Below the pieces are notes generated by a model that saw only the letters and a list, made by a program, of their open reading frames with translations, searched no databases and had not been told where the DNA came from. Shown piece after piece: positions 54,009-63,466 of a DNA stretch of 64,000 nucleotides (within the stretch, counting starts at the first letter, position 1; each line of letters starts with the position of its first letter). The DNA is taken from positions 124,001 to 188,000 of the forward strand of contig NZ_JASCRR010000007.1 in NCBI RefSeq assembly GCF_030010215.1, in the 5' to 3' direction. Position numbers and translations under genes: made by a program. This DNA comes from Tianweitania sp. UT-5YL-CI-8. GTDB taxonomy: Bacteria; Pseudomonadota; Alphaproteobacteria; Rhizobiales; Rhizobiaceae.

Positions 54009-54844
54009 CGATGTTTATCCAGATCCTGAACGATGAGGTCATGGAGCGCTGTGGTCACCTCCGGGCGAATGCCGAACCACCGCTCAAAGCCGGGTACGGC
54101 CTGATGGAGCAGCATGCCCAGACCGTCGACGGTCTTCAAACCCGCCTGGCGGGCAGCGGCAAGCAACGGCGTTTCGAGCGGCACATAGACGATATCGGTG
54201 ACGACGGAGTGCGTCGGCAATGCGGAGACGTTTACCGCCGCATTGCCCTCGCCATGCATGCCCAGCGCAGATGTGTTGACGACGAGATCGGCATCGGCCA
54301 GCAGATCCGAAGTCCCTTCGAGTGAATGAGCGGAGACGGCCGACCCGAAATGGTCGGCCAGTTCCAGCGCGCGGGCAACTGTGCGGTTTGCAACACGGAT
54401 ATCGCTGAAACCGCGCACCTTGAGCGCATGGATGACCGCGCGCGATGCCCCGCCGGCCCCAAGGATAAGCGCTGTCTTACCATTATCCCAAGCCGGCGCC
54501 TTGGCGTCGAGATTGGCGGCGAAGCCATAGGCATCGGTGTTGCCGCCCCACAGCTCGCCACCTTCGAACCACAGTGTATTGACGGCGCCGATCTGCTCGG
54601 CTGCCTCATCCCTCAGTGTGACCAGCGCGAACGCCTGCTCCTTGTTCGGGATGGTGACATTGCCGCCGACATAACCCTCGGCCCGCAACAACGACAGAAA
54701 CGCGGGGAAGTGGTTGGGCGCGACATCGAGGGCTTGATAGGTTCCTGCGATATCATGATGCCTGAGCCAATAGCCATGGATGAGCGGCGACCGCGAATGC
54801 GCAATGGGATGTCCACAGACAAAAGCCTTTGGTGCATCAGCCAT
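54005..54844 (-). CDS. aroE: Shikimate dehydrogenase (NADP+)
   Basis: The 279-residue enzyme reduces 3-dehydroshikimate. The N-terminal substrate domain has [17 protein letters not shown] and [12 protein letters not shown], including the catalytic Lys. The Rossmann part has [14 protein letters not shown], and [18 protein letters not shown] closes the protein. It overlaps maf by 8 nt and coaE by 4 nt. Confidence 0.96.
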   Translation of the reverse strand: MADAPKAFVCGHPIAHSRSPLIHGYWLRHHDIAGTYQALDVAPNHFPAFLSLLRAEGYVGGNVTIPNKEQAFALVTLRDEAAEQIGAVNTLWFEGGELWGGNTDAYGFAANLDAKAPAWDNGKTALILGAGGASRAVIHALKVRGFSDIRVANRTVARALELADHFGSAVSAHSLEGTSDLLADADLVVNTSALGMHGEGNAAVNVSALPTHSVVTDIVYVPLETPLLAAARQAGLKTVDGLGMLLHQAVPGFERWFGIRPEVTTALHDLIVQDLDKHR

Positions 54845-55436
54845 CGATAGCGCCCATCTCGCGCAACTGGCCGAGTAGCGGCAGAAGCGGCAGGCCGACG
54901 ATGGTGAAGTAATCGCCCTCGATCTTCTCGAACAGCTGGATGCCTTCGCCTTCTATCTGGTAGGCGCCGACGCTGGACAGTGCCTTGTCGCCGACCCTTG
55001 CCAAATGACGTCCGATAAAGCCGGGATCGAGCACCCGCATGGTCAACGAGGCCACCGAGACATGGCGCCACAGAACCTGTCCGCCCTGCGCGACGACAAC
55101 CGCGCTGTTGAGATGATGCATCCGGCCCGACAGCGAGAGAAGATGACGCCTTGCACCTTCCATGTCGGCGGGTTTGTGAAAGATCGTATCGCCCAGCGAC
55201 AGGGTCTGGTCGCAACCGACGACAACATCGCCTGGATGGGTTTCGCTGACCGCAATGGCCTTGGCCTCGGCCAGAACGAGTGCCACGTCCTCCGCCGAGG
55301 CTCCGCTCGACTTCAGCGGCGCTTCGAGCGAGCGTTCGTCGAGATCGGCAGGAACAGCCTTCACATCAAGGCCGGCATTCTGCATCAGGGTTAGGCGGAA
55401 GGGGCTGGCAGACGCCAGGATGAGTTTCTCGGGCAT
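54837..55436 (-). CDS. maf: Maf-family nucleotide pyrophosphatase
   Basis: The 199-residue protein begins [21 protein letters not shown], the Maf signature (S-A-S-P-x-R). [19 protein letters not shown] contains the catalytic Asp, and [21 protein letters not shown] with [11 protein letters not shown] follows in two pieces. Maf proteins hydrolyse non-canonical or modified nucleotides; the lineage here (YceF-like or YhdE-like) is not settled. It heads the maf-aroE-coaE-dnaQ run near the presumed origin. Confidence 0.94.
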   Translation of the reverse strand: MPEKLILASASPFRLTLMQNAGLDVKAVPADLDERSLEAPLKSSGASAEDVALVLAEAKAIAVSETHPGDVVVGCDQTLSLGDTIFHKPADMEGARRHLLSLSGRMHHLNSAVVVAQGGQVLWRHVSVASLTMRVLDPGFIGRHLARVGDKALSSVGAYQIEGEGIQLFEKIEGDYFTIVGLPLLPLLGQLREMGAIDG

Positions 55437-55504
55437 GGTTCCTCCTGCAAGGCTGTAGTGCCTTGTTCACGACAGCACGTTACAGAATTGACGGTTTTCT
55501 GGCT

Positions 55505-56320
55505 CTAGCGATTCTTGTTGCGCAGAGCAACGATGGCGGCGGCGGTTTCCTCGATGGATCTTCGGCTGACATCGATCATCGGCCAGTTGTGGCGCGTGCA
55601 GATCTGCCGGGCATAGGCAAGTTCCTCGGAAATGTTGGCCCGGTCGACGTAGTCTTGCGCATCGTGCGCTGCCCCTAGCACACGATTCTGCCTGACATGG
55701 GAAATGCGCTCGGCGGTGGCGACGAGACCGACAACGAGCGGTCGTTGCGCCGTCACCAGAACCGGCGGGATCGGCACGCCGAGCACGATGGGAATGTTGG
55801 CTGTCTTGATGCCCCGGTTGGCGAGATAGATGCTGGTCGGCGTCTTTGACGTGCGCGAGATTCCGATCAGGACAATATCGGCCTCTTCGATATCCAATGG
55901 GAGCTGGCCGTCATCATGCTCCATGGTGAAATTGAGTGCATCGATGCGGCGGAAATATTGGGCGTCGAGCACATGCTGCGCGCCGACACGCCGGCCTGCG
56001 GGCGTGCCGAGATAGGATTGAAACACGGTCAGCACCGGCTCCAGCACGTTGACCGCGGGCAGGCCCATGATAGCGCAGCGCTGGTCGATCATTCCCGCAA
56101 GCTTCTGATCCACGACGGTATAAAGGATAATGCCCGGCTCTTCCTCTATCTCATCGAACACCTTCATCAACTGCTTTTCCGTGCGGACGAGCGGATAGAT
56201 GTGTTCAATGGCGCGGGCATCCTTGTATTGCGCCGAGGCCGCGCGGCCGGCGGCCAGGAGAGTCTCTCCGGTCGCGTCAGAAATCAGGTGAAGATGGAAG
56301 AAGCTTTGCGGTTTGTTCAC
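55505..56320 (-). CDS. ppsR: Pyruvate, phosphate dikinase regulatory protein (PpsR/DUF299)
   Basis: The 271-residue protein is a bifunctional serine/threonine kinase and Pi-dependent phosphorylase for PPDK or PEP synthase. The N-terminus [22 protein letters not shown] with ASAQYKDA and the P-loop-like [18 protein letters not shown] are diagnostic. GTG 56320 gives the usual length; the frame continues 15 codons upstream to an ATG, but those residues do not match. Its start lies at the edge of the putative origin region. Confidence 0.92.
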   Translation of the reverse strand: MNKPQSFFHLHLISDATGETLLAAGRAASAQYKDARAIEHIYPLVRTEKQLMKVFDEIEEEPGIILYTVVDQKLAGMIDQRCAIMGLPAVNVLEPVLTVFQSYLGTPAGRRVGAQHVLDAQYFRRIDALNFTMEHDDGQLPLDIEEADIVLIGISRTSKTPTSIYLANRGIKTANIPIVLGVPIPPVLVTAQRPLVVGLVATAERISHVRQNRVLGAAHDAQDYVDRANISEELAYARQICTRHNWPMIDVSRRSIEETAAAIVALRNKNR

Positions 56321-56719
56321 AGAATACCGTCGGGCCTGTGGCCAACTGTGGATGAAGCCGGACAAATCAGCCGGTGTGGAAAAGCGACTGTATCAGAACC
56401 GGTTTTGTCCACAATTCGTGCTGCTGTCCACTTCAATCGACGGCTGTGGAGCATTCTGTGCAATTCACAATAGCCCCCAGATCAAGGTCCTGTTTTCGAT
56501 GTCATCGCCTCAGGTGCAAGCCATTGTCAATAAACACTGAATCTGGACAATCCCCAGACTTGTCCTATTTAGCCGCAAGGCCTGCGCGTCATTATGGCCA
56601 GTGGAACTCAAACCGCTGATGTGAACAGGTGGCAATCCTCGATTCCAACAGAGTCTAAGAATCAGAAGACTCTCTTTCATAGAAATTTTATTTAAAGATA
56701 GATTTGGGGAGCGAGCCCT
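56313..56719. other. Putative chromosomal replication origin (oriC) between ppsR and hemE
   Basis: This 400-nt non-coding region separates a minus-strand block (ppsR, maf, aroE, coaE, dnaQ) from a plus-strand block (hemE onwards). DnaA-box-like 9-mers are 56313-56321 (TTGTTCACA), 56347-56355 (TGTGGATGA), 56375-56383 (TGTGGAAAA, whose complement TTTTCCACA fits TTWTNCACA) and 56405-56413 (TTGTCCACA). An AT-rich stretch (56676-56705) follows, next to hemE. The origin of Caulobacter and of several rhizobia is known to lie beside hemE. No binding or skew calculation was made. Confidence 0.85.
56539..56672. promoter_or_regulatory. Cluster of GANTC (CcrM) methylation sites
   Basis: GANTC occurs at 56539 (GAATC), 56641 (GATTC), 56651 (GAGTC), 56659 (GAATC) and 56668 (GACTC). 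Four sites fall within 32 bp, far above the roughly one per 256 bp expected by chance. CcrM methylation of such sites times origin and promoter activity in alphaproteobacteria. Confidence 0.65.
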
Positions 56720-57751
56720 ATGACGGTGAACCGTGTGGTTCTGGATGTTCTTGCCGGGAAGAAGACGGCAGTACCACCTCTCTGGATGATGCGGCAGGCT
56801 GGACGCTATCTTCCCGAGTATCGGGAAACGCGGAAGCGGGCGGGAAGTTTCCTGGACCTGTGCTACAATCCCGACTTCGCGGTGGAAGTGACTCTTCAGC
56901 CGATTCGTCGCTTCGGCTTCGACGCGTCCATCCTGTTTTCCGACATTCTTGTCATCCCGCATGCGCTCGGACGTTCGCTTCGTTTCGAAGAAGGTCGCGG
57001 GCCGCTGCTCGAGCCGATTTCGGCTGAGGAGATCGAGCGTCTCGACGGGAAGCGCTTCCATGAGCACCTGGAGCCTGTCTACGAGACCGTCAGACGTCTG
57101 CGGCGGGAACTGCCCCTGGAGACGACCCTGATCGGCTTCTGCGGGGCTCCCTGGACGGTTGCGACCTATATGATCGCTGGCCATGGCACGCCCGACCAGG
57201 CGCCGGCGCGTTTGTTCGGCTACCGGCACCCCGAGGCGATGGATGCGCTTTTGACGACGCTTGCCGACTGGTCCGCGGCCTATCTCCTGCGGCAGGCAGA
57301 AGCAGGCGCGGATGTGCTGCAGATTTTCGATTCCTGGTCTGGCGTTCTCGACGAGGCCTGTTTCGATCGTTTCTGCGTCGGACCGGTCGCCAGCATCGTG
57401 AGCCAGGTGCGCGCCGTCTATCCCGATATCCCGATCATCGGTTTTCCCAAAGGCGCCGGAGCGAATTACAAGAACTATCGCGAACAGACCGGTGTCACCG
57501 CGCTCGGGCTGGATTGGACCGTGCCCCTGACGCAAGCGCGGTCCCTGCAGGCGCTGGGGCCTGTTCAGGGCAACCTCGACCCCCTCCGCCTGGTTACGGG
57601 CGGCAGGGCGTTGGGCGAGGGCGTGGATGCTATTCTCGAGCATTTGAGCGACGGCCCGCTGATCTTCAATCTCGGCCATGGCATCACACCAGAAACCCCG
57701 GTCGAGCATGTCGAAGCGATGGTGCGCCTGGTTAGGCAAGGAAGACTGTAA
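56720..57751 (+). CDS. hemE: Uroporphyrinogen decarboxylase
   Basis: The 343-residue enzyme decarboxylates uroporphyrinogen III to coproporphyrinogen III in haem synthesis. [20 protein letters not shown] is the N-terminal signature, [15 protein letters not shown] contains the catalytic Asp, and [14 protein letters not shown] with the C-terminal [19 protein letters not shown] follow. GGAG lies 8 nt before the ATG. It starts the plus-strand block beside the origin and overlaps hemJ (TAATG). Confidence 0.97.
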   Translation: MTVNRVVLDVLAGKKTAVPPLWMMRQAGRYLPEYRETRKRAGSFLDLCYNPDFAVEVTLQPIRRFGFDASILFSDILVIPHALGRSLRFEEGRGPLLEPISAEEIERLDGKRFHEHLEPVYETVRRLRRELPLETTLIGFCGAPWTVATYMIAGHGTPDQAPARLFGYRHPEAMDALLTTLADWSAAYLLRQAEAGADVLQIFDSWSGVLDEACFDRFCVGPVASIVSQVRAVYPDIPIIGFPKGAGANYKNYREQTGVTALGLDWTVPLTQARSLQALGPVQGNLDPLRLVTGGRALGEGVDAILEHLSDGPLIFNLGHGITPETPVEHVEAMVRLVRQGRL

Positions 57752-58287
57752 TGGCACTTTCCGAAAAACCGGCATCCGACGGAACGGCGGCGAAACGCGC
57801 GGTTATCGCCATCGGCATCTTCGTTGCCTTGACGGGACTGCTGTTCTGGCTCGACCCCGACGGTTTTTATCTCTGGGCCAAGGCGATCCATGTCATCGCG
57901 GTCATCTCATGGATGGCTGGAATGCTGTATCTACCGCGTCTGTTCGTCTATCACGCCGACACCCAGCCCGGCTCGCAGCAGTCCGAGACCTTCAAGGTGA
58001 TGGAGCAGCGCCTGCTTCGGCTGATCATCAATCCGGCGATGATCATCACCTGGGTGTTCGGGCTCTATCTCGCCTGGCGCGGTTTCGGCTTCATGGGAGG
58101 CTGGCTGCACGCCAAGATTCTTCTCGTTGTGCTGCTGTCGGGCGTGCACGGCTATCTGTCGGCATCGGTGCGCCGGTTCGCCACGGACCAGAACACCAAA
58201 TCCGCGAAGCATTGGCGAATCGTCAACGAGGCACCGACGCTTTTGATGATCGTTATCGTCGTTCTCGTCGTGGTGAAACCGTTCTGA
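57751..58287 (+). CDS. hemJ: Protoporphyrinogen oxidase HemJ
   Basis: The 178-residue membrane protein has about four transmembrane helices. WAKAIHVIAVISWMAGMLYLPRLFVYH holds the conserved His of HemJ in two pieces, and MEQRLLRLIINPAMIITWVFG and GWLHAKILLVVLLSGVHGYL complete the family pattern. It oxidises protoporphyrinogen IX using a haem cofactor. Overlap with hemE by one base indicates coupling within haem synthesis. Confidence 0.94.
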   Translation: MALSEKPASDGTAAKRAVIAIGIFVALTGLLFWLDPDGFYLWAKAIHVIAVISWMAGMLYLPRLFVYHADTQPGSQQSETFKVMEQRLLRLIINPAMIITWVFGLYLAWRGFGFMGGWLHAKILLVVLLSGVHGYLSASVRRFATDQNTKSAKHWRIVNEAPTLLMIVIVVLVVVKPF

Positions 58288-58309
58288 AACGCCAGAGCTG
58301 ATAAAAAGA

Positions 58310-58328
58310 GCCGTCCCGGCCTGTTTTT
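58310..58328 (+). terminator. Weak terminator-like hairpin after hemJ
   Basis: GCCG-tcc-CGGC is followed within three bases by six T residues. The stem is only 4 bp, so termination efficiency is doubtful. The remaining 180 nt before rho probably holds the rho promoter and leader. Confidence 0.4.
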
Positions 58329-58510
58329 TGAGCGTGTGCGTTGATATATCTGCTTGGGAGCGGCACCCTCGGCTTGCTCTTTCGACCAGCCGACGATAAA
58401 AGGCAGGTCTTCCTCCTTGCCATGCGCACCGCTTTTTCAAGGCCGCGTCCGGCGTTCATCGCATTCCGCCGATCGAACTTTTTTCCATCCCGCCTATCCA
58501 GAGTCTGTCC

Positions 58511-59776
58511 ATGCAGGAAATGAAACTTTCCGAGTTCAAGAATAAAAAACCGCCGGAGCTGATCGCTTTTGCCGAATCGCTCGAGGTCGAAAACGCCAGC
58601 GTCATGCGCAAGCAGGAACTGATGTTCGCGATCCTGAAGAAGCTTGCCGGCAACGACGTTGAGATCATTGGCGACGGTGTCGTCGAAGTCCTGCAGGACG
58701 GTTTCGGCTTTTTGCGTTCGGCCAATGCCAACTATCTTCCAGGTCCGGACGATATCTATATCTCGCCCTCGCAGATCCGCCGCTTCTCGCTGAAGACCGG
58801 CGATACGGTCGAAGGTCCGATCCGCAGTCCCAAGGAAGGCGAACGCTATTTTGCCCTTCTCAAGGTCAACACAATCAACTTCGACGATCCGGAAAAAATC
58901 CGGCATAAGATTCACTTCGACAATCTGACGCCGCTCTACCCGACCTCGCGGCTGAAGATGGAGGTCGAGAATCCGACGACCAAGGATATTTCGCCGCGTG
59001 TGGTCGACCTTGTGGCGCCGATCGGCAAGGGCCAGCGCGCGCTGATCATCGCTCCGCCCCGCACCGGCAAAACGGTGCTGATGCAGAACATCGCCCATTC
59101 GATCGCCAAGAACCATCCCGAGTGCTACCTGATCGTGCTTCTGATCGACGAGCGCCCAGAGGAAGTGACCGACATGCAGCGTTCGGTCCAGGGCGAGGTC
59201 GTTTCCTCCACCTTCGATGAGCCGGCTGTGCGCCACGTCCAGGTCGCGGAAATGGTCATCGAAAAGGCCAAGCGTCTGGTCGAGCATGGCCGGGACGTTG
59301 TCATCCTGCTCGATTCCATCACCCGCCTCGGTCGCGCCTACAACACCGTCGTGCCATCATCCGGCAAGGTTCTGACCGGCGGTGTCGACGCCAACGCCCT
59401 GCAGCGCCCGAAGCGTTTCTTCGGTGCTGCGCGTAACATCGAAGAAGGCGGTTCCTTGACCATCATCGCGACAGCGCTGATAGACACCGGCAGCCGCATG
59501 GACGAGGTCATTTTCGAAGAGTTCAAGGGCACTGGCAACTCGGAAATCGTGCTCGACCGCAAGGTTTCCGACAAGCGCATCTTCCCGGCCATGGATATCC
59601 TCAAGTCCGGTACCCGCAAGGAAGACTTGCTGGTCGCCCGTCAGGACCTGCAGAAAATCTTCGTACTGCGCCGCATTCTGGCGCCGATGGGAACCACCGA
59701 TGCGATCGAGTTCCTTATCGACAAGCTCAAACAGACCAAGACGAACAGCGACTTCTTCGATTCGATGAACACCTAA
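58511..59776 (+). CDS. rho: Transcription termination factor Rho
   Basis: The 421-residue hexameric RNA helicase has an N-terminal [20 protein letters not shown], an RNA-binding cold-shock-like domain ([20 protein letters not shown]), the P-loop [11 protein letters not shown], the Walker B region [16 protein letters not shown] and the secondary RNA site around [18 protein letters not shown]. It lies in the conserved hemE-hemJ-rho-mnmE order. A 220-nt leader, possibly involved in autoregulation, precedes it. Confidence 0.98.
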   Translation: MQEMKLSEFKNKKPPELIAFAESLEVENASVMRKQELMFAILKKLAGNDVEIIGDGVVEVLQDGFGFLRSANANYLPGPDDIYISPSQIRRFSLKTGDTVEGPIRSPKEGERYFALLKVNTINFDDPEKIRHKIHFDNLTPLYPTSRLKMEVENPTTKDISPRVVDLVAPIGKGQRALIIAPPRTGKTVLMQNIAHSIAKNHPECYLIVLLIDERPEEVTDMQRSVQGEVVSSTFDEPAVRHVQVAEMVIEKAKRLVEHGRDVVILLDSITRLGRAYNTVVPSSGKVLTGGVDANALQRPKRFFGAARNIEEGGSLTIIATALIDTGSRMDEVIFEEFKGTGNSEIVLDRKVSDKRIFPAMDILKSGTRKEDLLVARQDLQKIFVLRRILAPMGTTDAIEFLIDKLKQTKTNSDFFDSMNT

Positions 59777-59818
59777 TCAGTTCATCTCAAGCACGACGTG
59801 GTGCTAGAGGACAAAATA

Positions 59819-59850
59819 AAAAGCCGGCGCCACAGATGGCGCCGGCTTTT
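59819..59850 (+). terminator. Strong rho-independent terminator of rho
   Basis: AAGCCGGCGCCA and TGGCGCCGGCTT pair perfectly around loop CAGA, followed by further T's (TTTT at 59847-59850). Flanking A's extend the stem, so it could act from both strands. Confidence 0.92.
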
Positions 59851-60121
59851 CGCGTCGGCGCGATATCGACCGCAAGGTCGATTTTCACTGGTAGTCTGAC
59901 AAGTGGATCAAACCAAATTCGATTCACTACCGTAACAAGCCGATCCGTTGCGGTTGAAAAGGTTATAATTGGGGCCGGGCATTGCGGTGCCGGCCCTAAT
60001 GTTGGCCATAGGTCAAGGTAAGAGCGACTCCGCCTTCGCAGCAGCCGTAAAACATGCTGATAAGGTCCTTCTAAGTGAGGAACGGGGACCCTTGTCTACG
60101 TCGCTATGAACAGAGAAGTAT
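59851..60121. other. rho-mnmE intergenic region with an unexplained stem-loop
   Basis: No gene is apparent. TATAAT at 59964-59969 is a candidate -10 box without a good -35. A 7-bp stem GGGCCGG / CCGGCCC (59972-59978 and 59990-59996) follows directly, without a T-run, and may be a leader structure of an mnmE transcript. Confidence 0.4.
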
Positions 60122-61441
60122 ATGCAGTTTGACCAAACGATATTCGCGCTCTCAAGCGGTCACCTTCCCTCTGGGGTCGCGGTCATTCGCGTGTCGGGAC
60201 CTCACTGTCGATTCGTCACCGAAACGATTATTGGAGCGCTCCCGACGTCACGCCAGGCGCAATATGGCGTTTTAAAGGACACATCGGGCGGCATCATCGA
60301 TCATGGACTGACACTTTTTTTTCCGGCTCCCGCAAGTTTTACCGGTGAGGATGTGACTGAATTTCATGTTCACGGCGGTCGCGCGGTGGTCGCCGCCGTT
60401 TTGCAATGCCTCTCTTCTCTCCCCGGCTGCCGACATGCGGAAGCCGGGGAGTTTTCCCGTCGGTCGTTCCTCAATGGCAAGATGGACCTTTTGGGCGTTG
60501 AAGCGGTTGCCGACCTGATAGCTGCGGAAACAGAAGCGGAGCGCCGCCTTGCCGTTCAAAATTCCTCCGGTATTCAGGCCGAGTTGTACGCTGCGTGGAG
60601 ACGTCGGCTTATCCACGCCCGTGCCATGATCGAAGCGGAGATGGATTTTAGCGACGAAGGCGACATTCCTGGATCGGTGTCTGATATGGTTTGGCGTGAT
60701 ATCGAAACACTTGTGGTTGAGATTTATGATCACATCGCCGGATTTAGACGCACAGAAATCATTCGTGACGGTTTTGATGTCGTGATCGTCGGCGCCCCAA
60801 ATGCCGGTAAGTCCAGCCTCCTGAACGCTCTGTTGGAGCGAGACGCCGCGATTGTCGCGGATGAGCCTGGGACGACCCGTGACTTGGTCGAGACCGTTCT
60901 CGACATTGATGGGATCAAGGTTCGGCTGACAGATACGGCCGGTCTTCGGGATGGCGCCGGTAAGGTGGAAAGCATTGGGATCGACAGGGCGAGAAGGCGG
61001 GCGGAACATGCCGATCTTGTATTGTATCTCCGCGACGTAGCCGACTTTTCAGATCTCTTGCCATACTCCGGGGAAGGCGTTCTTCGCATTGGCTCCAAGG
61101 TGGACTTATCAGAAACTCAGCCATCAACCATCATGTATGACTGCTTGGTTTCCAGTGTCAGCGGAGAAGGGCTCGAAACACTTCGCTCGCTGATTTCTTC
61201 TCGCGCAAGCGCGTCCCTTGGTAACAGGAGCGACATTCTCCCCTCTCGGCTCAGGCACGTAGAGTTGCTGCAGCAGGCTTTGAAAGCACTACAAACGGCT
61301 GCATCTGATGAAACTAAGCCGTTAGAATTAAGGGCTGAGGACCTGCGGCAGGCTTCTCACGTCATTGGACGTGTATCCGGTGAGGTGGACGTGGAAGACC
61401 TTCTCGACGTCATCTTCTCCCAATTTTGTGTTGGAAAATAG
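60122..61441 (+). CDS. mnmE: tRNA modification GTPase MnmE (TrmE)
   Basis: The 439-residue GTPase works with MnmG to modify the wobble uridine. The N-terminal tetrahydrofolate domain starts QTIFALSSGHLPSGVAVIRVSG. The G domain has G1 GAPNAGKSSLLNALL, G2 EPGTTRDLVE and G3 DTAGLRD. G4 reads SKVD instead of the usual NKxD. The C-terminal FCVGK keeps the catalytic Cys. Base composition is visibly more AT-rich than in most of the window. Confidence 0.96.
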   Translation: MQFDQTIFALSSGHLPSGVAVIRVSGPHCRFVTETIIGALPTSRQAQYGVLKDTSGGIIDHGLTLFFPAPASFTGEDVTEFHVHGGRAVVAAVLQCLSSLPGCRHAEAGEFSRRSFLNGKMDLLGVEAVADLIAAETEAERRLAVQNSSGIQAELYAAWRRRLIHARAMIEAEMDFSDEGDIPGSVSDMVWRDIETLVVEIYDHIAGFRRTEIIRDGFDVVIVGAPNAGKSSLLNALLERDAAIVADEPGTTRDLVETVLDIDGIKVRLTDTAGLRDGAGKVESIGIDRARRRAEHADLVLYLRDVADFSDLLPYSGEGVLRIGSKVDLSETQPSTIMYDCLVSSVSGEGLETLRSLISSRASASLGNRSDILPSRLRHVELLQQALKALQTAASDETKPLELRAEDLRQASHVIGRVSGEVDVEDLLDVIFSQFCVGK

Positions 61442-61457
61442 TGACTCACGTGAAACA
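61442..61457. other. parS-like site (14/16)
   Basis: TGACTCACGTGAAACA differs from the consensus TGTTTCACGTGAAACA at two positions. It lies directly after the mnmE stop and 56 nt before a better copy. Confidence 0.6.
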
Positions 61458-61512
61458 CGCTCATGGTGGTCTCGCTGCGACGAGTGAGAGAATACAACTA
61501 TAGAGAGTCTAA

Positions 61513-61528
61513 TGTTTCACGTGAAACC
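61513..61528. other. parS site (15/16)
   Basis: TGTTTCACGTGAAACC matches the ParB-binding consensus at all but the last base. It lies in the mnmE-mnmG gap, 76 nt before the mnmG start. Confidence 0.85.
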
Positions 61529-61588
61529 TGCATCGCCTTGACTTGGCCTTTAAGAGACGACATGTCTCCTCAGAGCAGGAATCGATTC

Positions 61589-63466
61589 ATGCGCCAAAAA
61601 TTCGACGTCATTGTCATTGGTGGGGGACACGCGGGTTGTGAGGCCGCGAGTGCCGCAGCGCGGTCAGGCGCAATCACCGCACTTCTGACGATGAGCCGCG
61701 ATACCATCGGCGTGATGTCTTGCAACCCGGCTATTGGCGGCCTTGGTAAGGGACATCTCGTCCGCGAAATCGATGCCATGGATGGCCTGATGGGCCGCGT
61801 CGCAGATGCCGCAGGTATTCAATTTCGTTTGCTCAATCGGCGAAAAGGTCCTGCCGTCCGGGGCCCGCGTACGCAGGCGGATCGACGTCTGTATAAAGAG
61901 GCCATGCAAGGTGCGATTTCCGAGCAGCACGATTTGGAAATTATCGAAGGTGAAGCATTCGACATCGATATCGACGACGGACGCGTTGTTGCGGTGCTAC
62001 TCGCGGACGGGCGTCGGCTGTCGTGCGGCGCCGTTGTCCTCACAACCGGCACCTTTCTTGATGGCTTGATTCATATCGGCGAGCGCAAGCTTAAGGCGGG
62101 GCGGATGAACGAGAATCCATCTATTGGTCTGTCACAAACGCTGAAGCGTGCTGGCTTTTCGCTGGGACGGCTGAAAACCGGGACCCCTCCCCGACTTGAC
62201 GGAAAAACAATCGACTGGCGGCAGTTGGACAGCCAGGCTGCGGATGAAGAACCGGTCCCATTTTCCCTGATGACGGATGTCATTCTCAATCGACAAATTG
62301 AATGTGGCATCACCCGCACGACAGCGCGGACCCACCAGGTCATCCGCGACAATCTGCATCGTTCTGCGATGTATTCTGGGTCGATCCAGGGTGTCGGTCC
62401 GCGCTATTGTCCATCCATTGAGGACAAGATCGTTAAGTTTGGAGACCGTGACGGGCATCAGATATTTCTGGAACCTGAAGGGCTTGACGATGACACGGTC
62501 TATCCGAACGGGATATCGACCTCGCTTCCCGAAGAGGTTCAGCGGGAGATTATTGCATCGATTCCCGGGCTCGAGAAAGCGTCAATCCTCCAGCCCGGTT
62601 ACGCCATCGAATATGACCATATCGACCCCCGCGAACTGGATGCAGGTCTGCAAACCAAACGGGTGCCTGGGCTTTTTATGGCCGGACAGATCAACGGTAC
62701 GACGGGATATGAGGAAGCAGCGGCTCAGGGGCTGATAGCAGGTATAAACGCTGCGCGAGTTACCGGAGGTTCTGCTCCATTCCGATTGAGCCGCGCAGAG
62801 GCTTATATCGGTGTGATGATCGATGACTTAACCTCGCGCGGTGTCAGCGAGCCCTACCGTATGTTTACATCCCGCGCCGAATTTCGCCTCTCGCTGCGTG
62901 CGGACAATGCGGATGAACGCCTGACACCAGTGGCTTTGGATCTCGGCATTGTGTCCGAAGCTCGTACCGCTCGGTTTGCAAAAATACAATCTCGGCTCGA
63001 CCACGCTCGGTCGCTATTGCAAGGGCTTACTCTGTCGCCAAATGAGGCGCGGCGCTATGGCCTCGAGGTCAACCAAGATGGTGTCCGCCGCACCTTATAT
63101 GAACTGTTGGCATATCCATCGGTGGAGCTGTCAAATCTTTTGGTCGTGGACAACGCCTTGGGCGGTTTTGACAACAAAACGGTTGAGGCCATAGAGACAG
63201 AAGCCAAATACTCCGTTTATTTGAATCGGCAGCGTAACGATGCGGCCCAGCTGATTAAGGAAGAAGAACGGCTGATCCCCCTTGCTTTATCTTTCGATGA
63301 TGTTTCAGGCCTTTCAAACGAACTGCGTCAGAAGCTACGCTCTCAGAGGCCGGTCAGCTTGGCAGCTGCGAGTAAGATCGAGGGTATGACACCAGCAGCC
63401 TTGGCTATCATTCTAGCTTCCATCCGGCATCACGAACGGCTTATCGAGCGCGGTGCGGCCGCGTGA
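61589..63466 (+). CDS. mnmG: tRNA uridine-5-carboxymethylaminomethyl modification enzyme MnmG (GidA)
   Basis: The 625-residue FAD protein is the partner of MnmE. The dinucleotide motif is [57 protein letters not shown] and [16 protein letters not shown] are hallmarks, and the C-terminal part carries [19 protein letters not shown] 61589 has AGGA 8 nt upstream; the longer frame runs through the parS region and is not conserved protein. Confidence 0.97.
   Translation: MRQKFDVIVIGGGHAGCEAASAAARSGAITALLTMSRDTIGVMSCNPAIGGLGKGHLVREIDAMDGLMGRVADAAGIQFRLLNRRKGPAVRGPRTQADRRLYKEAMQGAISEQHDLEIIEGEAFDIDIDDGRVVAVLLADGRRLSCGAVVLTTGTFLDGLIHIGERKLKAGRMNENPSIGLSQTLKRAGFSLGRLKTGTPPRLDGKTIDWRQLDSQAADEEPVPFSLMTDVILNRQIECGITRTTARTHQVIRDNLHRSAMYSGSIQGVGPRYCPSIEDKIVKFGDRDGHQIFLEPEGLDDDTVYPNGISTSLPEEVQREIIASIPGLEKASILQPGYAIEYDHIDPRELDAGLQTKRVPGLFMAGQINGTTGYEEAAAQGLIAGINAARVTGGSAPFRLSRAEAYIGVMIDDLTSRGVSEPYRMFTSRAEFRLSLRADNADERLTPVALDLGIVSEARTARFAKIQSRLDHARSLLQGLTLSPNEARRYGLEVNQDGVRRTLYELLAYPSVELSNLLVVDNALGGFDNKTVEAIETEAKYSVYLNRQRNDAAQLIKEEERLIPLALSFDDVSGLSNELRQKLRSQRPVSLAAASKIEGMTPAALAIILASIRHHERLIERGAAA

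Noticed and set aside
56366-56619. Short open frames within the ppsR-hemE gap
   Set aside because: They overlap DnaA-box-like sites, vary in composition and lack start signals; the region is better explained as an origin.
61463-61588. Upstream extension of MnmG through the parS region
   Set aside because: The conserved FAD-binding N-terminus begins at 61589 with a good ribosome-binding site; the extension merely translates a parS site.
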